A DNA stretch of 64,000 nucleotides. Origin: JBHJHP01 sp042219825 (GTDB lineage Bacteria > Bacteroidota > Bacteroidia > Bacteroidales > UBA5342). Under the pieces are notes generated by a model. That model ran no database searches, was not told where the DNA came from, and saw only the letters and a list, made by a program, of their open reading frames with translations. The position numbers were made by a program, and so were the translations under genes. How positions within the stretch are numbered: position 1 is the first letter of the stretch; every line of letters begins with the position of its first letter. Shown here in pieces: positions 46,760 through 54,889 of the stretch. The stretch is from the NCBI RefSeq assembly GCF_042219825.1, contig NZ_JBHJHQ010000005.1, forward strand, positions 186,001-250,000. The letters run 5' to 3'.

Positions 46760-47739
46760 TATCGGGGAACTTCAACCGTTTTAATGATATCTTTTACCAC
46801 CTTATCTTCAAACACGCCTTCCAGTTCTTTTTCAGGAGTCAGATAAATCCGGTGCAACAGAATGGGTTCAAACACAGCCTTTACATCTTCAGGAATCACA
46901 TAATCCCGTCCGTTAATGGCAGCAAAAGCTTTGGCCGCATTCATAGCATGGATGGATGCACGCGGCGAAGCTCCAAGATACAAGGAAGGATGATTTCGTG
47001 TTTTAATCACAATTTCTGCGATGTATTTCATCAGGTTATCGTCAACCTGCACTTCCTGAACTTGATTGCGGAAAGTTGTCAGATCTTTCGAGGACAATAC
47101 AGCCTTTACATTTTTCAGTTCCGGTTCTCCTTTCCGGTTATGCATATTCTGCAAAATCAAAAATTCCTCATCAGCCGTAGGGTAATCAACCAGAATTTTA
47201 AACATAAACCTGTCCAGCTGAGCTTCAGGCAGGCGATATGTTCCTTCGTGCTCCAGCGGATTTTGCGTAGCGATAACCACAAACGGCGATTTCATTTTAT
47301 ACGTTTTTCCGTCAACTGTCACCTGACGCTCTTCCATCACCTCGAACAACGATGCCTGTGTCTTGGCCGGAGCGCGGTTAATCTCATCTATCAGAACCAT
47401 ATTTGAAAAAACCGGTCCTTCGTTGAACTCAAATTTAGACGTAGCCGAATTAAAAATTGTGGTGCCGGTAACATCCGAAGGCATCAGATCGGGCGTAAAC
47501 TGAATACGCGAGTAACCTACGGATATCAGTTTAGCCATAAGCTTTGCAATCATGGTCTTGGCGATTCCCGGAACACCTTCCAACAAGATATGTCCATCGG
47601 CCAGAATAGCCACGATAATCAAATCCACAATATTTTCCTTGCCAACCAGAACCTTCCCGATTTCCTGTTTCAGTGCCTGTACTTTTTCCTGTAAAGGCTT
47701 TAATCCTATGCGTTCTTCAAAGTTTTTTTCTTCATCCAT
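46759..47739 (-). CDS. MoxR-family AAA+ ATPase
   Basis: MoxR ATPases are chaperone-like AAA+ proteins that act with vWA/DUF58 partners. 326 residues from ATG at 47739 (MDEEKNFEERIGL). A start at 47778 is possible in frame but would overlap the upstream gene by 29 bases, whereas 47739 leaves a 10-base gap. Walker A is GVPGIAKT (55-62), Walker B MVLIDE (114-119), followed by NRAPAKTQASLFEVMEER and the sensor region VIATQNPLEHEGTYRLPEAQLDRF typical of MoxR. It is directly coupled to the DUF58 gene. Confidence 0.95.
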   Translation of the reverse strand: MDEEKNFEERIGLKPLQEKVQALKQEIGKVLVGKENIVDLIIVAILADGHILLEGVPGIAKTMIAKLMAKLISVGYSRIQFTPDLMPSDVTGTTIFNSATSKFEFNEGPVFSNMVLIDEINRAPAKTQASLFEVMEERQVTVDGKTYKMKSPFVVIATQNPLEHEGTYRLPEAQLDRFMFKILVDYPTADEEFLILQNMHNRKGEPELKNVKAVLSSKDLTTFRNQVQEVQVDDNLMKYIAEIVIKTRNHPSLYLGASPRASIHAMNAAKAFAAINGRDYVIPEDVKAVFEPILLHRIYLTPEKELEGVFEDKVVKDIIKTVEVPR

Positions 47740-47749
47740 AGCATTTATA

Positions 47750-48940
47750 TTATAAGCATGTTTTATAAAATTCTTCAATATCTTTATTATAGGCCATCAG
47801 TCCCGGACCGGATACTTTCATCTGATCCTGAAAATAGTTCACCTTGTGAATAACTGTTTTAACCAGCATTTTATTCACTCCTGTTTTTTTTGCGATCAGA
47901 TCAATATTTTCAGCGGTCTCAGCCACATCGCTGATGTAATATTTCTCCCTCAGAAATTCTTTAAAATAAGTCGAAATTTTATGCGCAATCGTCGCATGGT
48001 TTTCGTTTTTATAATACAGTCGTCCCACTGTTTTAATGAATTCCAGCGATGTGTTTTTAAGTGGCTCTATAACAGGTATAATCCGCTGTTTACGCCGTGA
48101 CCCAAACACCAGGTAAATGACAAGGATCAGAACAACAATGTAAAACGCAATCCGCAACGGAGCTTGTGACAACAAAAATGAAGTTGGTGCCTCATTTTCT
48201 ATCCTAAACGGTTTGTAAAATCGGTCCACAATTGTAGGTTGATCCGGCAAATAAGACAGAGCTGCAGCAGCATATTCAGGATCACTATAAAGCAGATTAA
48301 TGTTTGTAAAAACAAGGGGTTGAGTATGGATATATATCTCCCCTTTTCCTAAGCTGAACCGGGCAAAATTCACATGACCTTTCCGGTCGTATCCCAGCAT
48401 ATATGCCTTGCAGGAATCCTCAGACACCAAAAAATTCGTCATCAGTCTGTTGCTGAAAATATAACCGGAATCTTTTTTCAGTGAAGGCGAATAAAAATTG
48501 AGGGTATCCGTTGCAGACTTTAGATAAGCGGTGTCAATTGCACGGCGACGAACGTACATTTTCAGTTCGTTCATTAATTCATATGCAAAACTGTTAAAAG
48601 ACAGGAAGACAGAATTGCCTGATCTTACAAAACCCAATAGCTCCTCCACCTCGGCTTCTTCAGGATTAAAATTATCGGTAATTACTATCAGATTATGCTT
48701 TTCTGTATTCGTTGTATCCAGCAACGGATTATGAATAAAGACTTCCGTATTATAGATAACCGAATCCTGAAACAGCTCAGGATATAGCTGGTTAAGCACA
48801 TAACACCCGTAAGGTGCCTTGTGATTCCTGTCAAAAGACATGCGCCAGTCAACCGGTTTGGGAGCATAATGTTGAAAAAGGATCAGAATAATGAATAATC
48901 CGACAGAGATAAACAGATATTTCAGATTTGATTTACGCAT
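47750..48940 (-). CDS. DUF4350-domain membrane protein
   Basis: 396 residues. An N-terminal membrane segment (YLFISVGLFIILILFQHYA) is followed by a periplasmic domain with DWRMSFDRNHKAPYGCYVLNQLYPEL and NLIVITDNFNPEEAEVEELLGFVRSGNSVFL, the DUF4350 pattern (a GATase-like fold in related proteins). A second membrane segment (LRIAFYIVVLILVIYLVFG, about 270-290) and a cytosolic tail follow. It overlaps the DUF4129 gene upstream by 8 bases and precedes moxR. In Bacteroidota these proteins accompany MoxR-DUF58 pairs; biochemical function unknown. Confidence 0.8.
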   Translation of the reverse strand: MRKSNLKYLFISVGLFIILILFQHYAPKPVDWRMSFDRNHKAPYGCYVLNQLYPELFQDSVIYNTEVFIHNPLLDTTNTEKHNLIVITDNFNPEEAEVEELLGFVRSGNSVFLSFNSFAYELMNELKMYVRRRAIDTAYLKSATDTLNFYSPSLKKDSGYIFSNRLMTNFLVSEDSCKAYMLGYDRKGHVNFARFSLGKGEIYIHTQPLVFTNINLLYSDPEYAAAALSYLPDQPTIVDRFYKPFRIENEAPTSFLLSQAPLRIAFYIVVLILVIYLVFGSRRKQRIIPVIEPLKNTSLEFIKTVGRLYYKNENHATIAHKISTYFKEFLREKYYISDVAETAENIDLIAKKTGVNKMLVKTVIHKVNYFQDQMKVSGPGLMAYNKDIEEFYKTCL

Positions 48941-49658
48941 TCGTCAACAAATTAAAGTTATTAAACGATTTGCTCAACCGGTTATAATCTGTTTCATCTA
49001 TGTTGAAATGGCCATACCACACTGCGTTGTAAATGTTGACTAACACCGTAAAATCCGTTGCAGAATCCGTCTTTTTACGGATCTCATTCAGGTAATCCCG
49101 GTTTGTTTTATCGCGGGAATAATTTATTACCCCTAAACCATCAAGTTTACGTAATACATTTATAAACTGGTATCGTATTGCTTTCCTGAAGTTTTTATTC
49201 TCTACCTCGGCAGCAATGGCAGCATCAAGATCTTCAATTGCCTCATCTGCATCATCAATAATATAATCCTTAACCTCCTTTTCTTTTTTGGTATAAAAAA
49301 AGCGTTGAAACCGAATTTTGGTCACAGCGAAAACAAGGATGGCTATAACCAACAACCAGAAAAAAGTTTTTACGGCAATCGTCATTCCCTTGTAAAATCC
49401 TTTTATATGACCCAGTTTTTCCCAAATCCACTGCAATAATCTGCCCCAAAAAGAAACGGTTTTATTCTGATATCCCTGACCGTAATTAAATTTGGGATCC
49501 TGCCTGTAAATATTTAATGCAGCAGTATCAACATCCCTCACCTGGATCGCAGCAGAATCAATTCGTGCGGAATCAACAATATAAAATGGTGTATCTGCAG
49601 CAGAAACCGGCAAAACAGACCATAAAACAAAAAATATACAAAAGAGCTTTTTACTCAT
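48933..49658 (-). CDS. DUF4129-domain membrane protein
   Basis: 241 residues from ATG at 49658, which begins with a signal peptide (MSKKLFCIFFVLWSVLPVSA) and overlaps the upstream stop by 8 bases; an in-frame start at 49685 would bury the signal. A membrane segment lies at about residues 98-118 (FFWLLVIAILVFAVTKI), followed by an acidic stretch and a C-terminal DUF4129 region (FRKAIRYQFINVLRKLDGLGVI, VNIYNAVWYGHFNIDETDYNRL). DUF4129 is usually the C-terminal part of transglutaminase-like membrane proteins; here the transglutaminase part is absent. Part of the MoxR operon. Confidence 0.75.
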   Translation of the reverse strand: MSKKLFCIFFVLWSVLPVSAADTPFYIVDSARIDSAAIQVRDVDTAALNIYRQDPKFNYGQGYQNKTVSFWGRLLQWIWEKLGHIKGFYKGMTIAVKTFFWLLVIAILVFAVTKIRFQRFFYTKKEKEVKDYIIDDADEAIEDLDAAIAAEVENKNFRKAIRYQFINVLRKLDGLGVINYSRDKTNRDYLNEIRKKTDSATDFTVLVNIYNAVWYGHFNIDETDYNRLSKSFNNFNLLTNA

Positions 49659-50535
49659 CAGCAGATATCTGACCAATCTTATCAATTAACGAAGGCTTTT
49701 CATAAGTCTCTACCAGACTGTAATACAAGAATGCCACCAATACGGTTGGTATGGATGAAATAATATATGTTAACAGTGATGATATTCCATTGATTATATA
49801 GAACGATATACCAAAATCAAAATTAAAATCACGTCCTTCCTGTAAAGAAGAAAATAATGGTTTCATACCCATAATCATTGCCGGGATTGATAATATCATA
49901 GAGATGATATAGACAATCACAATTATAACGATTAATGCACCCAGAGTCATCCAGAATTTTGGCTTCACAAGTTTAAAACTCCGGTTAAAGGCATCGCCAA
50001 ATGAAGCACCTTCCAGAACAATTAACGGAATAAACAAGCTCAGAGAGACCCCTAAGTATATACCAGGAATAATACAGAATATAATTCCTATGGATATTAT
50101 GATAGCCGAAAGAAAAGTGGCTCCTAAGACAGGGAAAAAGTATCGTGTAACTTCCTTCCATACTTCTGACAAAACAAAATTATCCTTCCCCTTATCAACG
50201 TAAAGTTTGATATATCCCATTATGGTACAGGTAAGGATATTGGTGGCAGCCAAAATGATAAAATAATTCAAAAAGGTATAGATTGAAAAAAAATCACGAT
50301 AAATTTCCAGGGGATTATTATAGTTCGCGGCACCGGTCTGGATGGATCGAACAGCTTCCTGTTGCCGCAAACCAACAAATACGCCTATAATGGCTGCAAT
50401 TAATAAAAGTGGCACAGCAAAATAAAGTATCGCCGTCCCTAACCGTTTAAATTCGGCACCGATAAAAGCAAATGTTGCATTAAACAAATCACCGAAATCT
50501 CTTTCCTGTTTAAAATTTATTTCATTGGGTTGCAT
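49651..50535 (-). CDS. Multi-pass membrane protein of the MoxR/SpoIIM cluster
   Basis: 294 residues with about six membrane segments (for example ILYFAVPLLLIAAIIGVFVGL, FFPVLGATFLSAIIISIGII, MTLGALIVIIVIVYIISMIL, INGISSLLTYIISSIPTVLV). I recognise no catalytic motif; the pattern is like the membrane domain of glycerophosphodiester-phosphodiesterase-associated or YciC-like proteins. It overlaps the SpoIIM-like gene upstream by 14 bases and the DUF4129 gene downstream by 8 bases, so it is a translationally coupled member of the operon. Function unknown. Confidence 0.6.
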   Translation of the reverse strand: MQPNEINFKQERDFGDLFNATFAFIGAEFKRLGTAILYFAVPLLLIAAIIGVFVGLRQQEAVRSIQTGAANYNNPLEIYRDFFSIYTFLNYFIILAATNILTCTIMGYIKLYVDKGKDNFVLSEVWKEVTRYFFPVLGATFLSAIIISIGIIFCIIPGIYLGVSLSLFIPLIVLEGASFGDAFNRSFKLVKPKFWMTLGALIVIIVIVYIISMILSIPAMIMGMKPLFSSLQEGRDFNFDFGISFYIINGISSLLTYIISSIPTVLVAFLYYSLVETYEKPSLIDKIGQISADE

Positions 50536-51493
50536 AGTTATATGTTTTGCGGATTAATAGTCGTGGATATATAAAAAAGTAAAAAATAATCCATACCAGC
50601 GACAAGCCGATAATAGTAAACCTGATCCAGTAAGGAACTTCAGTATGTCGTGTCATGAATCCTTCCAGAAAACCGGCAACAATAAAAAAAGGTACCAGTC
50701 CGATGGCCAGTTTAGCTCCCTTAATGGCCGCTTGTTTCAATGCATAAACACGGCTGTATGTTCCCGGGAAAATAAAACTGTTTCCAATGGCAATACCGGC
50801 AGCACCTGCAACGATGATAGAAAATATTTCAATCGTGCCATGAATCCAAATGGTTGCAAATGAATCCAAAACCACACCATTCTGAATCATAAAAGTCTGG
50901 AATGTACCCAACATCACGCCATTAGTAAACAACATATAACCTGTTCCAAACGACGTGAATATCCCTAACACGAAAGCAAAAAACGCAACCCGGATATTAT
51001 TGATTGTAATTCCCAGGAACATGGGTAATTCATTTGCACTCTTGTAGACCCCCATTGGATCACCGCTTCTGATATTTTCCATGGTCATATTCACATACCT
51101 GTCCCCTAATATAGTCTTTACAAATTCAGGCTTATATGCCGTTGAAAGAATGCCAACCAGCACAGAAACAATGAATATTGCCAGTGCTACATAAAACTCC
51201 TTACGCAGGCTGTGAAAAACAAGTGGTAGTTCATAAGCCAAGAACCTTCCGATACTTTTCCGCTCAATCGGTTTATTCTGATAAATTAATCCGTGAACTT
51301 TCTGCGTTAATTGATTCAGGTAATAATATGCCTCTCCACCAGGATAATAGGTTTTTGCATAAGCCAGATCATCAGTCAGAGAAATATACAGATTAAACAG
51401 CCTGTCGGGATTCGAATTTTCTTTATCTTCAAGCAGAGATTCGAATTCTTTCCATTTTTTAATATTTTTATGCAGAAAATCTATTTCTTTCAT
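50522..51493 (-). CDS. Stage II sporulation protein M (SpoIIM)-family membrane protein
   Basis: 323 residues from ATG at 51493 (MKEIDFLHKNIKKWKEFESLL); a TTG at 51535 would extend it by 14 residues but is less likely. The N-terminal third is soluble and helical (DDLAYAKTYYPGGEAYYYLNQL). Several membrane segments follow, with the SpoIIM pattern NNIRVAFFAFVLGIFTSFGTGYMLFTNGVMLGTF and WIHGTIEIFSIIVAGAAGIAIG. Non-sporulating bacteria carry this family next to RDD and MoxR-DUF58 genes, so sporulation is not implied. It is the first gene of the six-gene operon and is divergent from the RDD gene. Confidence 0.88.
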   Translation of the reverse strand: MKEIDFLHKNIKKWKEFESLLEDKENSNPDRLFNLYISLTDDLAYAKTYYPGGEAYYYLNQLTQKVHGLIYQNKPIERKSIGRFLAYELPLVFHSLRKEFYVALAIFIVSVLVGILSTAYKPEFVKTILGDRYVNMTMENIRSGDPMGVYKSANELPMFLGITINNIRVAFFAFVLGIFTSFGTGYMLFTNGVMLGTFQTFMIQNGVVLDSFATIWIHGTIEIFSIIVAGAAGIAIGNSFIFPGTYSRVYALKQAAIKGAKLAIGLVPFFIVAGFLEGFMTRHTEVPYWIRFTIIGLSLVWIIFYFFIYPRLLIRKTYNYATQ

Positions 51494-51668
51494 CTGTTCA
51501 TTTTTTGAAATAACCTTCAAAAAATCCGGATACAATAAGGAATATATAACGGACTTAACGTATCGGTGATTAATTTATGTTTTAGCTCATGAACCTTAAT
51601 TATAAACAGGCTAACGGATACGAAAGATAGAAAAAAAATGAAACTATTTATACCTGAATACAAATTTT

Positions 51669-52385
51669 ATGGAACAATTTACCATTAACACATCACAAAA
51701 CATCAGCATAGAGCAACCTTTGGCCAGTATCGGCGAACGAATCATTGCCAACCTTATTGATTATGCCATTATGGGAGCCTATTATTTTGTGACCATGGTC
51801 ATTACCGGATTAGCGAAAGAACAAACGGTCTTAATGATCTTTTCGATACCGGTTTTGTTTTACCATCTTGTTTTTGAACAGTTTATGAATGGCCAGAGTC
51901 CGGGTAAAAGCGTTATGAATATCCGGGTTTACAGCGAGGAAGGAACATCAGCTTCGTTTGTCAGCATTTTCATCCGATGGGTATTCCGGCTGATTGATGT
52001 CATGTTATTATTTGGTTCAATAGCCACTTTATTTATTGTAGGAACAAAAAAAAATCAAAGGCTGGGTGACATTGTAGGTAAGACCATTCTGCTTCGTACA
52101 AAACAAAAAAAAGTACGAGGCTCCATGTTTTTAAATCTTCCTGAAAACTATACGATGAAATTTCCTGAAGTGGAAATGTTGTCCGAAGAAGATATCAGGA
52201 CAGTGAATGATGTGATTCAGTTTTTAAGAAAAACCAACCAGAATCATGAATCACAGCTTTTTGCCTTAAAAACTAAAGATGCGATCATAAAAAAAATGGA
52301 GGTCCAAACAGACTTAAAACCTGTTGAATTCCTGATTACCGTCATGAAGGATTATAATTATATTCACTCTCAGAAACAGGAGTAA
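51669..52385 (+). CDS. RDD-family membrane protein
   Basis: 238 residues. RDD domain at about 18-140: ASIGERIIANLIDYAIMGAYYF with the Arg and Asp of the signature, then EQFMNGQSPGKSVMNIRVYSEEG and IFIRWVFRLIDVMLLFGSIAT. A cytosolic tail of about 90 residues follows. RDD proteins are small three- or four-helix membrane proteins, some with ion-exchange roles. It is transcribed divergently from the SpoIIM/MoxR operon, 133-175 bases away; RDD and SpoIIM genes are regular neighbours in many bacteria, so a shared membrane function is likely. Confidence 0.9.
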   Translation: MEQFTINTSQNISIEQPLASIGERIIANLIDYAIMGAYYFVTMVITGLAKEQTVLMIFSIPVLFYHLVFEQFMNGQSPGKSVMNIRVYSEEGTSASFVSIFIRWVFRLIDVMLLFGSIATLFIVGTKKNQRLGDIVGKTILLRTKQKKVRGSMFLNLPENYTMKFPEVEMLSEEDIRTVNDVIQFLRKTNQNHESQLFALKTKDAIIKKMEVQTDLKPVEFLITVMKDYNYIHSQKQE

Positions 52386-52496
52386 AACCACCGAAAAGCA
52401 GAAACTTAAGCAGCGTTTTTCTACGAATCTCTCTGCGTCCATCCGCGAGAAACTTTTTTGGTAATATTTTTTTTACATTTACAAAAAAGTGGGAAG

Positions 52497-53408
52497 ATGA
52501 ATTTTGATGTGCATATTCTGGGAAGTAATTCTGCATTGCCTACCGCAAGACGGTTTCCATCGTGTCAGGTAGTCAATTTCAGGGAAAAACTGTTTATGAT
52601 CGATTGTGGTGAAGGCGCCCAGATACAGATGCGTAAACAGCATCTTAAATTTTCAAGGCTCAATCATATTTTCATCTCACATCTCCACGGCGATCATATT
52701 TTTGGTCTGCCCGGCTTGCTCTCCACCTTTGGCCTGCTCAACCGGACCAATGATCTTCACATCTATTCTCCTGATGAACTCGAAGCAGTACTACGTCCAT
52801 TTATTGAACATTTTTCACACCAGCTGCCCTTTAAAATTATCTTTCATCGTGTTGATCCGAAAAAACACGCCGTGGTTTATGATGACCGGTCACTGGAAGT
52901 ATGGACTGTACCTTTACAACACAGGGTTCCTACCTGTGGTTACCTGTTCAGGGAAAAACCCGGCGAACGGAATATTAAAAAAGATATGATCGATTTTTAT
53001 GGTCTGTCGATCAAACAGATTAAAGAAATCAAGGATGGTCAGGATCTGGTACTGGAAGACGGATCTGTAATAGCCAATACATCGCTCACCATAGAACCGG
53101 ATAAACCCAGAAGTTACGCATACTGCTCGGACACGAAATTTGTCCCTGAAAATGCAGACATTCTTAAAAATGTGGATTTGCTTTATCATGAAGCAACTTT
53201 TGCCAGCCAGGAAGAGTTGCTGGCTTCCGGAACATACCATTCCACTTCGGCTCAGGCGGCACAACTGGCTAAACTCGCCGATGCCGGCAAATTAATTATC
53301 GGGCATTTCTCTGCCCGTTACAAAGAACCGGACGAAGTACTGGCAGAGGCATTGGAAATATTTCCCAACATCACTGCTGTTGAGGATGGCATGGTCTTCA
53401 GTATTTAA
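52497..53408 (+). CDS. rnz: Ribonuclease Z (tRNA 3'-processing endonuclease)
   Basis: RNase Z trims the 3' trailer of precursor tRNAs. 303 residues from ATG at 52497 (MNFDVHILGSNSALPT); an in-frame TTG at 52458 would add an unrelated hydrophobic stretch. The metallo-beta-lactamase motif HLHGDH occupies 62-67 within FISHLHGDHIFGLPGLL, followed by HEATF (about 230) and GHFSARY near the end, the RNase Z-specific motifs. Length matches short-form bacterial RNase Z. Its stop shares the bases TTAA (53405-53408) with the stop of the convergent peptidase gene. Confidence 0.95.
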   Translation: MNFDVHILGSNSALPTARRFPSCQVVNFREKLFMIDCGEGAQIQMRKQHLKFSRLNHIFISHLHGDHIFGLPGLLSTFGLLNRTNDLHIYSPDELEAVLRPFIEHFSHQLPFKIIFHRVDPKKHAVVYDDRSLEVWTVPLQHRVPTCGYLFREKPGERNIKKDMIDFYGLSIKQIKEIKDGQDLVLEDGSVIANTSLTIEPDKPRSYAYCSDTKFVPENADILKNVDLLYHEATFASQEELLASGTYHSTSAQAAQLAKLADAGKLIIGHFSARYKEPDEVLAEALEIFPNITAVEDGMVFSI

Positions 53409-54766
53409 GCCATTTCGCTAAAATACTCGAAGAATTTCACACTGGTTTTTATTCCGTTCACAATATTCTCAACGGGGAAGTTCTCATTGGGTGAATGAAT
53501 AGCATCCGACTCCAGACCAAATCCAAGCAAAACTGATTTCAGTCCGAGTTTTTCTTCAAACGTTGAAATAATCGGAATACTGCCACCACTTTTCAGCGAC
53601 ACCGGAGTTTTTCCAAACACAGCTTCACAGGCTTTCTCTGCTGCTTTGTACGCAGGAATATCAATCGGGCATACATAAGGCCTTCCACCATGCATCTTTT
53701 CCACTTTTACAGTCACATAATCCGGAGCAATTTTGTTCAGGTGATCCACCAACATATCGGCAATTTTATCAGGATCCTGGTCAGGTACAATACGCGAAGA
53801 AACTTTGGCGTATGCTTTTGATGGAATCACTGTTTTTGCACCTTCTCCTGTAAATCCAGCCCAGATACCGCACACATCAAAAGTAGGACGAATACCCGTC
53901 CGTTCAGGAATGGAATATCCTTTTTCGCCCAAAAGTGCTTTTACGTTCAAACTCTTTTTGTACTCCTCTTCAACTATAGGTGTTTTATTAATCAGTTCGC
54001 GTTCATAATCTGAAACTTCCAGCACATCATCGTAGAATCCCGGAATAGTGATCTGACGATTTTCATCGAACATATCAGCAATCAATTCACACAGAATATT
54101 GGCAGGATTGGCTACTGCACCACCAAACAAACCGGAATGCAAATCACGCGATGGACCGGTAACCTCTATCTGCCAGTAAGCCAACCCACGTAACCCACTT
54201 GTAATGGCAGGAGTAGTCGGATTGATCATGCTTGTATCTGAGACCAGGATAATATCTGCATTCAATAAATCTTTGTGAGCATCAATAAAAGCAGGCAATG
54301 ACTGTGAACCAACTTCTTCTTCCCCTTCAATAATGAATTTTACATTGCAATTCAGCAGGTTGTTTTTTAGGAGGTACTCAACGGCCTTAAAATGAATGTA
54401 TGATTGTCCTTTGTCATCGTCTGCACCACGAGCCCAGATCCTGCCATCTTTAACCAACGGTTCAAAGGGATCAGTATGCCATAATTCCAGCGGATCAACC
54501 GGCATCACATCCATGTGGGCATAAATCATAACGGTAGGCAATTTAGGATCAATTATCTTTTTGGCAAACGTCACAGGATTTCCATCGGTAACATAAACTG
54601 TTGCTTCGTCCATGCCAATGCCCAGCAATTTTTGCTTCCAAAGTTCTGCCATGCGTTCCATATCAGGCTTATGCTTTGGATCAGCGCTAATGGAAGGAAT
54701 TCGTAACAGGTCGAAAAGGACGCTTAGTAATTCATCTTTGTTTTCCAGAAATTTATCGAGTGTCAT
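53405..54766 (-). CDS. M20-family dipeptidase
   Basis: 453 residues from ATG at 54766 (MTLDKFLENKDELLSVLFDL); an upstream in-frame start at 54835 would add a non-homologous extension. Zinc ligands are visible: YAHMDVMPVD (His and catalytic Asp), GRIWARGADDDKG (bridging Asp), IEGEEEVGS (catalytic and metal Glu), and the late His in DAIHSPNENF. The layout matches PepV/CNDP-like cytosolic dipeptidases with a lid domain inserted between catalytic halves. Convergent with rnz, with no terminator between them. Confidence 0.9.
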   Translation of the reverse strand: MTLDKFLENKDELLSVLFDLLRIPSISADPKHKPDMERMAELWKQKLLGIGMDEATVYVTDGNPVTFAKKIIDPKLPTVMIYAHMDVMPVDPLELWHTDPFEPLVKDGRIWARGADDDKGQSYIHFKAVEYLLKNNLLNCNVKFIIEGEEEVGSQSLPAFIDAHKDLLNADIILVSDTSMINPTTPAITSGLRGLAYWQIEVTGPSRDLHSGLFGGAVANPANILCELIADMFDENRQITIPGFYDDVLEVSDYERELINKTPIVEEEYKKSLNVKALLGEKGYSIPERTGIRPTFDVCGIWAGFTGEGAKTVIPSKAYAKVSSRIVPDQDPDKIADMLVDHLNKIAPDYVTVKVEKMHGGRPYVCPIDIPAYKAAEKACEAVFGKTPVSLKSGGSIPIISTFEEKLGLKSVLLGFGLESDAIHSPNENFPVENIVNGIKTSVKFFEYFSEMA

Positions 54767-54835
54767 AATTTTATAATTTTTCTCTAAAAATAGCAGAACG
54801 CGTGAAATATAAAAATGACTTTCCACATCAGGCAC

Positions 54836-54866
54836 AAAAAAAGGGCAACCAAATGGCCGCCCTAAA
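54836..54866 (-). terminator. Rho-independent terminator of the arabinose operon
   Basis: On the minus strand AGGGCGGCC (54863-54855) pairs with GGTTGCCCT (54850-54842) with two G-T wobbles and a 4-base loop, followed by seven T. It lies 27 bases after the araB stop. Confidence 0.85.
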
Positions 54867-54889
54867 TATATATACAGGGGTATAAAGAA

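Noticed and set aside
48933..49658. Full transglutaminase-like protein
   Set aside because: Only the C-terminal DUF4129 part and one membrane segment are present; no Cys-His-Asp transglutaminase core is visible.
50522..51493. Evidence that the organism sporulates (SpoIIM family)
   Set aside because: The family is widespread in non-sporulating bacteria next to RDD and MoxR genes, and the rest of the window is clearly Bacteroidota.
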